Source: Thamnaconus septentrionalis | Lineage: Eukaryota; Chordata; Actinopteri; Tetraodontiformes; Monacanthidae | Direction: 5' to 3' | NCBI GenBank assembly: GCA_009823395.1 | Contig: CM020502.1 | Coordinates: 30,816,444 to 30,880,443, forward strand | Length of the DNA: 64,000 bases | Shown here: positions 1 through 44,800 of the stretch, piece by piece | Numbering within the stretch: position 1 is the first letter of the stretch | Layout of the letters: each line of letters starts with the position of its first letter | Position numbers and translations under genes: made by a program | Notes under the pieces: model-generated | Told to the model about the DNA's origin: nothing | Seen by the model: the letters and a program-made list of their open reading frames with translations, nothing else | Database searches by the model: none

Positions 1-47
1 TTCCTGCACGTTTAGAGAGAGAGGACAGAAAACTGCCAGTGACTCAC

Positions 48-19654
<19,607 letters not shown>

Positions 19655-20640
19655 GATGATGTCTTTGGATTCAGAGGGGACGTCAGCATCGCCGTGGCCT
19701 CATTAGAATGTGGGAGTGATGAGTCTACTTTGACCTACAGCAGGACGGATCTAATTTGATCCAGCGGCCTTTTCATAGTTCCTTTAGGTCCATTTAAAAC
19801 CTGCAGAGGAGGAACATAGCACATGATTATTTGAACTCAAGAATTGGAAAGTGACTCAACAATGTGACATTTTCCACTTGCATATTTGTCCTCAGAATAT
19901 GCTACCACCAGATGTATTAGTGATGAACAATCCAAAACCAGTGGTGAGGGAGAAATAGGTGAGAGGCCCTTTTAGACCTTGGTTTCGACTGTTTTTACAT
20001 TGTTTGCTGACTCAAATCAGTACATATTGAGGTATATGGTGAAATGATGGATGGCCTTGAGCTCACAGCGTTGCCCTGAAAGCACTGCAGATTCATTTGT
20101 GCTTTACTTATTTTCCATAAGAGGCTGTGACCCTTACACAATCCCACAACTCCCCGAACCATCACTGACATTACAGCGGTTCCCTTTAAATGCCAGCTCT
20201 CTGACAAAGCTGCGTGTGTGGCATTTCCAACCTTTGCTAGACACAAATAAATGAAAAAAAAAACCCAAAAAAACCCCATCTGTTAAGTGCACTGAAAACT
20301 CCATTATCTTCCTGGGCACGAGAAGACACAACGCAGTGAAGACCTGACTTTTGCCCCAAAATTTGCAGTGACTCAGTGCGGTGGGGTGGGGGGCGCTATT
20401 ATCATATTAAGCATTCTGAAATCCACAGTCATTAATGTTTAATTCTGTTTTGACAAGCCTTCCGGAGCCAAACAGGGCAGGGACGTGCGGCGGTGAAACA
20501 GCAGGGGCGGGACAAAAACAATCATCTGGGACACGGAGAATCCATTAATCCAAGTTAGTCGCGCTGAAAGCTACAGCCTGGACGGTTATAGACGCATCAT
20601 CATCATCATCACCATTATCATCATCATCCTCGGCGGCAGC

Positions 20641-20674
<34 letters not shown>

Positions 20675-21201
20675 CGGTGCAACATACATGGTCTGCTGCT
20701 TCAATGCCGGACTCTGGTCGCTGCTTTATCATCATCACTGAGCCGAAACAACATCCATCGGCTTTAACAAGACCGAAAGAGCCACACACCAGAGGGTCTG
20801 ATCAGCGGCTGGCCAAGTGATGAGAACAGCAGAAGAAAAAAAAAAGACAAGATTTTTCTTCTTGGACGGGTCGAAGAACGGAAGGCAGAGCCGCACATCA
20901 CCGATGCAACATGACAACTCAGCGCCTCTTCACGCACGCAACATCGTCCTCTCTTCCCGTGATGTTGTGTTGCTGCTGCTTTCTCCCTACCTCTCCTCCT
21001 CGTGTGCAGAATCGAAAATAAAAACAATAGTAATAAGAAAAACAGCGTCGCTCTTCCTGCCTTCTTGTGCGCTTGAACACAACAGCAACACGAGTTGTCG
21101 GCGAGCTTTGACCACAAACCGCAGCGAGCGGCTGCGCGGCGGCGGCGGCGGCGGCGGCGCTCCGGCAGGCAGCGACACAAAAACAAAAGAGGCAGACTTA
21201 C

Positions 21202-21680
21202 ATTGACGGTTCCGGCTCCGCTGCTTCCTCTCGCAGGCGTGACGCGAATAGAACTAATCCAGAGGGCGCGACGGATGCCGACATACATATGAAAAATAAT
21301 AATAACAACAACAACAACAACAATAAAGCATGGCGAGGAAAATGGATGGACGGCAGGAGGCTGTGGCCACGCTCGGACGGACGGGAGGTGGAGGGACGGG
21401 CGGAGATGACGGCGAGAGCCCGGGACGACGCAGCAGCAGCAGCCGCCGCCGAGACGCACAGGACGCACAGGAGCCGCTACCACCACGCCATTGCAGGCGG
21501 CAGATGATGATGCTGCTTGCCGGTGGCACCGGAGGGGCGGCGCTGCAGCTCCGTCTCACCCAGGGAGGGAGGGGCGGAGAGACGGTGAGTGAGTGAGGGA
21601 GGAGGAGGGAGGGAGGGGGTGGAGGAGGTGGAGGGAGGGTAGTGGCTGCCTCTGCAGGAGGGCGGCCCGGAGCAGCCACA
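21202..21680 (-). promoter_or_regulatory. PPP1R9A: PPP1R9A 5' UTR exon and CpG-rich promoter region (approximate)
   Basis: A consensus donor (CAAT|GTAAGT, exon side ending at 21202) lies about 1.5 kb upstream of the coding exon, inside a GC- and CpG-rich stretch of about 21.1-21.7 kb that includes a (CGG)n run near 21140-21160. This fits a non-coding first exon whose transcript splices to the candidate acceptor at 19801. The transcription start cannot be fixed from sequence and no clear TATA box is visible. The right boundary is a guess. Confidence 0.5.
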
Positions 21681-23611
21681 GTGTGGCGCGTTAGATGATG
21701 CACACGCGCGCGAGCACATGCGCACACAGCGCCTCCTCATGTGACAGGTGCCATGCCGATGCTGCCGAACTGCGGCAGCGGTTCTGTCCGGGGAGAGGGG
21801 AGGGAGGGGGTGGGGGGGGGGGGGGTGGGGGGGGTGAGTGGGGGGTGAGTGGGGGCGGGGTTTGGAGGACGGCTCGGTGCGTTGCAGCAGACTGGCGCAC
21901 AAAAAAAACAAAAAACAGGCTGCAAGTGGAGCGGCACTGGGTGGGCCGGACCGGGTCGCGGCTGGGGGGAAGTGGGGGTTCTCAGGGTCCACAAGATTGT
22001 GATTGGTTGTAATAATTTGGCTCAGAAGTTTCAGTCTGCACAGGAATGGATGACAGATTAATGGCCATCATTTCAGTCTGCAGGGTGAAGGAGGTTTTAA
22101 GGAGGTTCGCAGTCATTTAATTAGTTCAGCAGAACTCTGGAAACGGCACACTTAGCCCTATGTTAACAGCGTACTGCTCAAACTGCTGCTGTGTTGCACC
22201 TTCTCAAAGGATATCAAAAACAAAGCGATGACAGAGGGGAGCGGAGCCAGGACACTCACTCTAAAACAAAAAATAAAGAAAAAATAAATGAGCATCTCTC
22301 TATGAAGAAGTTGTCACCTTCTTCCCTATGCGTGATGCTGCATTTTCTTTATGACAACTATATTCTCCATACGGCTCGAACTCACCTAAAGCAATTGTTG
22401 TGATGCATTCATAGCTAAACACCGGCTACGTGAGGACGTTGCTAGGCAACCTAAAAATAATCTTTAGGGGATAAAAAAGGGAGACGGAGCGAGAGAACAG
22501 AACGGCTTTGCAGTGCCAAGGACGGATGCCATCGTGTTTATCGCCATGAAAGAAGGAAGGAAGGAGGAAAGGAAGGAAAGAGGGAAGGAAGCTCCGTCTT
22601 CATCAGACAGGAAGCCAGCAGCGACTGTTGCACGTTCCAAGCGTGACTGAGAGGCTAAATTGGCGGATCTAAATGCCATTTCAGCAGAAACTGAACATCT
22701 GAGCGGTCAGGAGGGGTCGGACCAAGGGTCCCATGGCGCCTTAGCGGGGGCCCTGCTTGTGAAGCCAAAGGCCATAAAGACGAGCATCTGTCCATCAGCG
22801 GCGGTTCTGCAGGGGGTCTGGAACAGACCTGGAGTCCTAATGATGAGCTGCTTTGCATCGAAGGTGCAGCCAGAGGTTTCCTGTCACTTTCTGGAGGCGG
22901 TGACTCTAAAGCACTGCCGCTTGAACGTCACTGACGCAGAAGTTTTTAGAAAAATCCACGTTGAAAAGCACTCCTCTTATTCTTTTGTAACAGCCGGAAT
23001 ATGACCGGAGCAAGAATCCTTTGAGGAGGTGGAGAAAAGAAGGAAGCACTGAAGGCCTTTCTGTGCTCAACTGGCTGTGGGCGTATACGCCTTCGTCAGA
23101 CTGCCAGGTTCATCGCAGGGCCACAACAATTGACACAAACAAGAGTCCATGCTCACACCTATACAGATGATTTAGAGCCACTAATTATTCAGCTCATGTA
23201 AATTAAGCCTTTGCCTTATTACGTGCAAACTGCAGGTGGGAATCAAACCCGACTGGCAGACAGTCCGGTAACTGTGCTGCCCACTGCATCAGTATCCTGC
23301 TGACAGAGAAACTACTGTGTATTTTCTGCTCCACTGCAATCTTTAAATCTCACAGACTGGTCCTTTAAAACACTCTCTCTCTATATATATATATATATAT
23401 GAAACCGAAGTGGAAAAAAAGCATGTTAGTACCATATATGTATAAATATGTGGGACAGCCGTCTTTTTCCATCCAGATGTTGAGCCAATCAGAGGACTGG
23501 ATTGTGCCCAGTGAAGGAAAGGAGGAGGAGGAGGAGGAGGAGGAAGAGGAAGGAATGCTGCAGGATGCTGCTGGTTATGGCCGCCCCAGCCTCTGCTAGC
23601 TAAAAACATCC
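21681..23611. other. PPP1R9A-SGCE intergenic interval (position of PEG10 in therian mammals)
   Basis: The two genes are divergent (head to head). The interval holds GC-rich sequence with a G-run at 21790-21850 and ordinary unique sequence. I see no ORF over about 115 codons and nothing like a retroviral gag or pol product. In therians the domesticated retroelement gene PEG10 lies here and shares a promoter region with SGCE. A pyrimidine/AT repeat at about 23370-23400 and a GGA repeat at 23519-23550 precede SGCE exon 1. Confidence 0.75.
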
Positions 23612-23634
23612 ATGAACCAGCGGACTGGAGGAGG

Positions 23635-23638
<4 letters not shown>
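23612..23638 (+). promoter_or_regulatory. Short uORF overlapping the SGCE start (ATGA)
   Basis: An upstream ATG at 23612 opens an eight-codon frame whose stop TGA (23636-23638) overlaps the SGCE start at 23635-23637 as ATGA. If the 5' UTR extends this far upstream, the overlap could reduce initiation or force reinitiation, perhaps at the second in-frame ATG at 23647. Seen in sequence; the regulatory role is inference. Confidence 0.45.
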
Positions 23639-36146
<12,508 letters not shown>

Positions 36147-36297
36147 CCTTCGCTGGATTGAACACGCATAGATGGATAGGATGATTATTTTTGTGATAGG
36201 TTTGTGCCAACCAGGGAGTGTCATCATGCATCTACAACACCTCTGAACAAGAGTGATTCCCATCCATGAAGTCAAAGTTTGAAAATATTTGTATATT

Positions 36298-36383
36298 AAT
36301 AAAATGGGTGTCCTGCCGTCTGCTCGCTTTGCACAGAGGAGGTGGAGGGAGTTCATTTGTGTGTACTTCGTAAACTTAATAAA
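36298..36383 (+). promoter_or_regulatory. SGCE: SGCE polyadenylation signals
   Basis: Two canonical AATAAA hexamers, at 36298-36303 and 36378-36383, follow the SGCE stop codon by about 150 and 230 nt. Either could end the transcript. Confidence 0.6.
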
Positions 36384-37247
36384 AACCTTACACAGTGAAT
36401 TTCTTCCGTTCCTGTCCACTTCCTGGCTGAAAGAAGGAAGGAAAACAAGGCCGAGCAGCACATTTTATCAAGGTCGTGTTAACAATGTACAACAGAATAA
36501 AGGCATTTTTTTTCTCGCCATAAATAAAATGGATACAATTCACATTTTCTCTTAAGACATCACAAAGTTTTGCTGTTTTTTTTTTTCCTCTCGTCTTTTT
36601 TTGTGTTTTTTTTTTTTTAAACATGTAACATTTCTGAAAAGGGGATCCTGCAAACGGGACTATAAATTATATGTATATTTTTTTCAATAGTAATACAACC
36701 AATACCATTTCTTAAGGCCTGAAATAATAAACTGGTAGCTGTGGAGCAGGTGGTAAAAAAAATAAAATAAAATAAAAGTTGCAGCAACAGAGGGGAGGAA
36801 AAACAGCCTGAAAAAAAAAGAATGTCAGCTGCTCCTCAAACACTTGGCTTTTACAGGTAAAAATGTTAAAAGTGCAGAAAAAGTTCTGCCCTGTGACCGC
36901 TGTCCAGTGGAAGCAGGTGGGTTTTCCCTGTTTATGCACTTTTTTTCCTCATCTTTGTGTCTCCTCAGGGCAGTCGGTCATTCAGTGCAGAACCCTGTAG
37001 TGGTCTCGAAATGTCAAAAGTGTCTCTGAAATGTCAAAGTGTCTGGCAGACCAAACAAATAAATAAATAAAAATTTCAAAGTGGAGAAGAGAGGGACAGA
37101 AGATGGATGATACAGAGCTGTGAAAAAGTCACATTTGTCCCAATTAAAGGCCCAGTGTGGGACGTTTACAGTGTTCAGTTGGTGTGAAATGAAATAGAGA
37201 ACACACCTCTGGGATTCAAGCGATGTCATTGATGAGTGAGTTAATAG

Positions 37248-37283
<36 letters not shown>

Positions 37284-38863
37284 TGGAAGGAAGATGTGAG
37301 ATTCAGATGGACTTCAGTCATAAGTGGTGTCAACCTCAACACCACTTGCAATGTGATGACTGGCCATTAGGTGGCACTAAACTGACACACTGGGCCCTTT
37401 CAAGTCCCCCTGTCACTAACAATATTTTGAAACTTTGGGACACGAGCGCCATTTGAGGCGGCAAAATGATTCAAAACCTTCCTGCTGCTCAATAAATGAA
37501 ACTGTGATCCAAAGCTAAACACAGTGAGCAATGCAAAAATAATAATAATAAAAAAAGAAACAGAATCAACGTCAACATGATTTCTAAGGCAACCAACCAA
37601 CCAATCAACCAAAAGCCAAGACTTGGAATAAATGAGGGATGAGTTATTTTTCTACCTTCGGTTATGATGTGTGTGTGTGTGTGGGGGGGGGGATTCAGAG
37701 GAGGTACTTTGGTTGCTACTTTGTCACAGCGCTGTATGTACACAGTATGTTTAGAGGTATTGCAGAAAAAGCTCATTTGGCTGCCAGAGAGGTAAAAGAA
37801 AATCCTATTCAGTTGTTCATCAGTGATTAAAAAAAAACAAACAAAACAAAACCAAACATGTGCAAACCACCAGAAATGTGCGGCAGGTTTGGAACCGTCA
37901 AGTTGAAATAAATGTAATGTCATGTGTTGGTTCTTCGAGACTAAAAAGGGGAAAAGAAAAAAAAAAGGCTCCACCTGTGAGGCATCATGAGCTGCGAGGC
38001 GGCAGCGGGAGTGGCAACAAACTCGACGTTAATACTTCCTTTACAGAACGACAGTCGTACGCTCAAGTACAAAAAGAACACAAAACCAAAAAGCCAAAAG
38101 TATAAAATATAAGCTTAATTTAAATCATTAAATACTGTACACGTCATGTAGAACTTCAGAGCTGCTGCTGGAGCTGCAGCTGCAGCTGAAGCAGCAGGCG
38201 GCTGCCTCATGGAAAATTATTATCATCGTCATTGTTATTATTAATAGTGTTTTTTTGTATTGTATTTTTTTTTTTTTTTTGAGTCACTAAAACATTAGCC
38301 GGAATAGTTTGGGTAGTGGTGGCAAAAGAAAAATAAAATAAAAAACAAATTCCCCAAAAATTCCAAAACAACTGCACCAATTTTTTTTTCTTTTTCCTTC
38401 CTTCACTTGAATGTGGTCGTCGTCGTCACTTCCTGTTGACTGGTCTGCGGGCTGCACGTCATCCATCACGGCCGCGAGCCCCGCCTGTTCCCAACGGTGT
38501 GGACGGACCGGTGCTGCAGCAGCAGCAGCAGCAGCAGGCGCGCTGCTGCTCCTGCTGGCAGACACTGGAAATGAAGGCTGAACATTTTAGAAATCGTCGC
38601 CGTGTGAACTTTTTGTGGTTTCTGGAAATTAGCACTTTGCCCTGGGAGAGAGGGAGGAGGGGGAGTGTGAAAGTGGCCGGAGGGGGCGGGGCTATGGTTT
38701 GTTGTTTTTTTTTGTCACAGGAGTCTCAACAACAACAACAAAAAAAAAAAGCAGTCCCCTCGCACTGTGGCATCATCACCACCAGGGGGCACTGCAGCGG
38801 TTCCCCCGGAGCAGAGCCTCTGGCAGTGCTGGTCGCTCCTCCCTGCGGAGTGTCCTGGGCGTG
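36384..38863. other. SGCE-CASD1 convergent intergenic interval / 3' UTRs
   Basis: The two genes converge tail to tail here. The interval includes A/T-rich sequence, a MITE at 37146-37400, a (GCA)n run at 37254-37282 and several T- and A-runs. It should contain the CASD1 3' UTR, but I found no canonical minus-strand AATAAA. No supported gene is present. Confidence 0.7.
37146..37400. mobile_element. Small MITE (AAAGGCCCAGTGTG ends) between SGCE and CASD1
   Basis: The left end AAAGGCCCAGTGTGGGACG and right end GACACACTGGGCCCTTT are inverted copies, related to the element at 29203-29376. It contains a (GCA)n run and a tggcactaaactg segment near the right end. Confidence 0.6.
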
Positions 38864-41800
38864 TCAGCCGGCGGTGCCGGGTGGGCGCGGCCCGGCCGGC
38901 CCGGCCCAGCTCAGCAGCAGCACCAGCAGCGCCAGCGGCGGCGGCGCCAGCAGGCGCTTGAGCAGCGCGGCGCCGTCCTTGGGGATGACCACCTGCGCCA
39001 GGTCGTTGGTGACCAGCGAGATCTCGTGGGCCACGCACACAAAGATGAAGGTGCTGAGCAGCAGGTTGAGCGAGGGGCTGCCGGGGATCAGCACCAGGAT
39101 GCCCTTGGTGTCGGCCGCCATCCAGATGTGGTACTGGCAGATGAACAGCTGGGGGAGACACAGAGGCGGCGGCTGCTGCTTATTGAATTTGCTCCGAAAG
39201 CGTCTGTGGCGCTCTCGCGGCTCCGCGGCAGATCGCGGCCACCAGGGGGCGCCGCATGCACGTTTCAGAAGCGCCCCAGAAGTGTGAAACCGCTGAAGCT
39301 GCTTGAGAAAAACACCCGGCTGTTCTATTTTTCACGCTTTCACGCTTCAGGTAGAGGCGTTCAGGCAGGAAGTCAATGATTGGAGAAGACGAAGGATCTG
39401 GTGGATTTTCATCATCATATACAATTTACAGTATTTAGTTTTTTGTATGTGCTGCTGTAACATACGGTGGAACGTTAATGTTGCGTCTCGGTTTCAGCAC
39501 TGTTCGATTTGGCCGTCAAACAATACAGCAGATTTCACTTTAAACCTGAAACTATAGTGAACAAAAGGCACGTTTACTTTAAACACTTGCATTTTGCATG
39601 AGACCGGCAGTTTGGTTTATTCTTCTTCTTCTATCTCTATTTTTACGTCCATTTTTCTGGGACAATCTGCAGCAAAATGCCACAATTTAGAATTTAATAA
39701 AAAATATAATTACTCGCCCAAACGTGTGAACCCATCTTTCCTTTTAGGGGCTTTAAAAAGTTCTGCAGCGCAACCATGTGGTCACATTGCAACCTTCGGT
39801 TTATTCACTCCGAATGTTTTCAATTTCGTGCAGCGAAATCGCTTCCTTGCATTTTTTAACAAAACACGTTGAAGACGATGTTTAGCGGCCGGGTGGAGTC
39901 TCACCTCCAGAGAGATCTTCCCGAACCAGGCGAAGAAGGAGCTGTAGACGGAGCGGGCGTAGCCGGGAATGTTTCTGATGAGGATGAAGGCTAAAATCTG
40001 CAAACACACCCGCAGACGAAGACAAAGAAAAAGAAAAGCGTCTGAGCTGAGGCCCAAACACCAATCAAGCTGTAAACCCTCAAACGCTGGGTGCGGCTCT
40101 GCTACCTGGAACACCGAGATGTACGGATGCATCTCGTTGCACTCGGTCTTGTTCTTGCACCTGCTGGCCCAGATGGAGTAAACCTGGAAGGACAGGAGGG
40201 GGCCGGGGGTCAGAGGTCAGGGGCATCAGCCGCAGGGTCTGGGTTTGATCTGCGGCGTCACCACCTGCTCAGCCAATCACCCAATCAGTGCACAACATAT
40301 CCGCGCGCACGCAAGCACACACAGGCGCACACAAGCACACACAGGCACACAAAAGCGCACACAAGCGCACACAAAGCGCACACAGGCACACACAAGCACA
40401 CACAGGCACACACAGGCGCACACAAGCACACAAAAGCGCACACAAGCGCACACACCTCTGTTCACAAGAGGCCTGTGGTTAAAAGGCAGCTGCAGGGTGT
40501 GGTCTGCACTCGCTGGAAATAATAACCCTAAATAAGTCATAATTACACAATACCCTCATCTGCACACAAACACACAATCACACACTCAACGCAAAAGGCG
40601 GCACTTCAATGAGACCAACGACGATACATACAAAATACGAACAAAATCCATCACGTGGACGTTGACATGCAAGGTCTTCCCTGAGAGCTGGGAGAAGGCG
40701 GAGAGTCTTTACGTTAGGGCTGAACGATAAATGGCATTTTGCGATAATATCGCGATAGGATGAAACAAGATTTTCTACCCGCAAAAAGACTGCGATTTGG
40801 TTGACGCGAGTTCCGGTCACGTGACTTGCGAGCGGCACGAAGCAAAAGCAAAGCAGGTAGTGAGAGGAGTCGATGCTGCGACACGCAAGGAAAAGAAGGT
40901 CTTCCTGGTTGCCGCCAACTGGTGGCCGTAGTTCAGCAAAACAGTGTCGGAACGACTACCGAAGCACCAAGGACCACAACAGTCGGAGTTGTGTTCACTG
41001 GCAGTGAAGCGCTGCCTCGTCACCTCGCACCGTATAGCGATTTTAACGCTGCTAGCGTGTTAGCGTCGGTTGAATGAAGCTGTTGCTGTTTCGTGCTTTG
41101 TGTGGACCTAAACCAAAACATTCTAAGCCCGATTAAGATGTCTTGCAAAAAAAAAAACAAAAACACTAGTAGATAAATATAAAAATAACAATTTGTGTAT
41201 AATAAATCTGTTATGTTTATTATAAAACATAGAATTTTTAGTTTATTTGTGGAAAAATACATGAGAGAAAGAAAAAAAAAATCGCAAATTAAATCGCAAT
41301 ATTGGGGAAAAAAAAAAAATCGCAATTCAATTATTTTCCATAATCGTTCAGCCCTACTTTACGTTGTGCTCAAGTTCACCCCTAGGCTGTGGCATTACAC
41401 AACTGACACCACTGGCTGGAAACAAGGTGGTCCAGTCCATCAGTTTGGTATCAAAATGTGTAAACAAAAAGGTGCATGAAGATGTGGAGGTTCTCACTAT
41501 GATGAAGACCACGGAGCAGAAGAGCAGCAGGTTGGAGATCCTGGCCGAGAACAGAGGCTCCCCCTTGCCCTCCGACAGGCCCTGCCGCTTCTGCAGGACC
41601 AGGTAGATGAAGGCAAAGAGCATGCCGTGGAACACCACCTGCAGGGGGAGGCAGAGAGTTCTTACAGAGCCAGGGGGGAGCGGAGGAGGAGAGCAGAGCT
41701 GGAGAGTACACTCACAAATCGGTCCAGCTTCCACCTGAACCACCACTCGTGGACACTGCCGTGCAGTTCAAAGAACCTGGAGATGGGCCACGCGGAGAAG

Positions 41801-44800
41801 ATGCTCTCGAAGAACTCCTGGGGAGAGCAAGACGGTGAAGGAGTGATGAGCAGAAGAGGGAACACACAAGAAGGAACCGACGGGGGACAAGAAAACAGAA
41901 AGAAACCCATAAAAACTTGAACATGTATTAGGGTGAAGTTGAGGCACCTGGGCTAGCTTTGGCAATCTATAAGATCTCCAAGATCTTTTGCCATCTTGAA
42001 AAAAATCAAAGATCTTTTGCCATCTTGAAAAAAATCAAAGATCTTTAGACATTTTGAAGACCTCCAAGTTGACACTCAAGATCTTTTGCCATCTCAAAGA
42101 CCTCAAAGATCTTTTGCCATCTTGCAGACCTCGAGGATCTTTTGCCGTCTTGAAGACCTCCAAGATCTTTTGCCGCCTTAAAGACCTTCAAGATCTTTTG
42201 CCATCTTGAAACCTCCAAGATCTTTTGGAATGTTGAAGACCTCCAAGATCTTTAGCCGTCTTTAAGACCTCTAAGATGTTTTGCCATCTTGAAGACCTTC
42301 AGGATAGCAAAAACCAGCAAAGGTGCCTCAACTTCACCCTTCCACACAAAGAAGATGGCAGAGAACCTTCACAGACAGATTAAGTGATTTTTATATGATT
42401 TAAACAAATGATGATGATGTTGATGATGATCAGACACATCTGGACAGAAGCTCATGGGGCTGCAGAAGTGGCTTGAGGTGGGCGGAGTCTCCCACCTGTG
42501 ACAGGGCCAAGACGCAGATGAAGAGCAGAAGGCTGAGGAGCTTCAGCGGGACGCCCAGATGCCACATGCAGCTGCCTGCTCAGATAGGACAGGAGAAGAG
42601 TCAAACATTGCAACACAGGAATTATCTTTTTGCAGAAAAGTGTGAGAGGTTACAAAAAAAACAACCTACTGTTGGCCTGCTTCTGCAGGATCTGCGGCCA
42701 GGTGGCCAGCGTGGCGTAGATGACCACAAACCAGAAGGTGACCAGTGGCACAAAGTAGTAAAACTGGTAGGGCCGGTCCATGACCACGCACAGCACCAGC
42801 ACCAGAAAGTTGAGGCGGAAGAGGACCTGAGGAGGAAGAGGAGGAGCTCAGTGTTGGTTGAGAGTCACAGTGGGCGGAGCCTAGAGAGGGATGGAGCAGA
42901 AACACGCTCACCTGGCAGACACGGTACAGGCCAAAGTCGCCCTTGAGCCAGAAGAAGGAAAAGTGTCCGTAACCAGTCTGGAAGAGGTAGGCGGCCACCA
43001 GCACCCGCACGTGCATGTAGATCGGAATAAACTGGCCACCAGGGGGCGACAAACTCAGTCAGATTTGGAAAAACAGAGAAAAACAAAAAAAAAACCCCAA
43101 ATAAAACAGACAAGGCAGGCAGGCAATGTGTGCTCATGTATTATGGCAGTGTGGCAATTTTTCCCCAGTGGCCACCTGAGGAACTGCAGGCAGAAATCCC
43201 ACAGAGGCCCAAAAAAAGCATTTCACCACTGCCATAGACTGCAACATGTGTGTGTAGGTGGGGCTCTGGACTCACCGCGCTGGCACCTGAGATGTGATAG
43301 ATGAGGATGACCAGCTGCATCCATCCTTTCCACTCGTCCGTCTGCTCCCGATTCAGGACTTTGGTCTGTTCAAAACACCACGACGAACACGGAGCCACTT
43401 TTCAGTCGAGATGGTGAAATCATCAAACATGTGCATCCTTTAACAATAGGTCCCATATCATAACACGACAACAGTGGTCAGCGTCTCTGAACTGCCCAGC
43501 TCTAATCAAATAAAGGAAAAAAGGCCCTCTGCGACATCACAAAGGGCACCCACAGCTCCTCTCAGGTCAGTGACCAGAAGCCCTTGCCCCCCCCCAACCC
43601 CAGCAAGGAATTTTAAAATATACATATTCCTAGAGAAAATGTTGGACAATTTTTTTTTTAAGCAGATTTTAAAAAATTCAATAAATTTAATACATTTAAA
43701 ATATATATATAAAATATATAAAATACACATATATATATATATATATTCATAGAGAAAATCTCAGACATTTATTTTGCAGGACACACAATTCAATTCAATA
43801 ATTTATTTACTAGACATGATAGGAAGTGGGCTAGCGTTTTTACTTGTGTGGAATAAATTTTGAGTGCTGTGGAATACATTTGGGTTGCAACTTCCTGATA
43901 AGGGAAAAAAAATATTGTGAGTCCTGAGACTCCACCAGTTGAGAACCACTGGTTTAGACAACTAACCAGTCAGTAGTGGAGGCGGGAATGCGTTGAAATT
44001 ATTATAATCAATAAGCCACTTCATCATCATTCATTCCTCAAATAAAAAAAGTTTAATAGCAAAAAATAAATCCAAGCTGGTACCTCCTTGCTGTTCTCGC
44101 TGAAGAAGATCCCCAGCACCAGGACGTAGACCAGCGGGATGAAGAAGGTGGCGTGCGTGTAGAACTTGTGCTCCTTCATGAAGACGTCGGCGCGGTCGCA
44201 CAGGTAGAAGTAGGCCATGATGACGCCCATCCTGACCACGGCCTGCAGGGGGACCCTGAGCCCCGGGGGGCCGGCCGCCGTGGCCGGCTTCCTCTCCTCC
44301 AGGCTCTCCACGTCCGGGGGCACGGGCCGGCGGTGGCGCCCGTCGCCCAGCACCTGCAGCAGCAGCAGCAGCAGGGCCGAGCCCAGGAAGAAGCAGGCCG
44401 AGAGCTTCTGCAGGAGGTTGGGGGGCGGCAGCGTCTGGCAGCAGGAGCCCTCGATGGGCCGCAGCAGCTTGTTGCACACAGCGTTGAGGAGGATGGTGGC
44501 GGCCTGGTGGGAGGACACGTGGAGGGTTGAAAACCACCGACCGAAGCAACAACAACAAGAAAAGCACAGAAGATACAAGTTCTGGACTAGAGTTGGGCAT
44601 CGTTTGAATTTGAACGATTCCGGTTTCCCATTCTGGATTCCTCATTTTCGATTTCGGTTCCTAAAGATTCTCGATTACGATTGTTTTAAAAGGCGGGGTC
44701 AAAAAAAAATTGTGTTTTGAATGAGATGGTAGCAAACCGGAGGTCTTTCTGGATTAAATGGTCTGAACTCTCCATGAATTTTTAATCTATGCATTTTTAT

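Noticed and set aside
21681..23611. Possible PEG10-like retrogene between SGCE and PPP1R9A
   Set aside because: No long frame, zinc-knuckle motif or protease motif could be seen in the interval; PEG10 is therian-specific.
38699..39379. Plus-strand frames of 226 and 283 codons near the CASD1 3' end
   Set aside because: Antisense shadows of the last CASD1 exon, which has conserved sequence and splice sites on the minus strand.
41960..42320. Regular 28-bp repeats resembling a CRISPR array
   Set aside because: Units are contiguous and degenerate with no unique spacers, enclosed by inverted repeats, inside a vertebrate intron.
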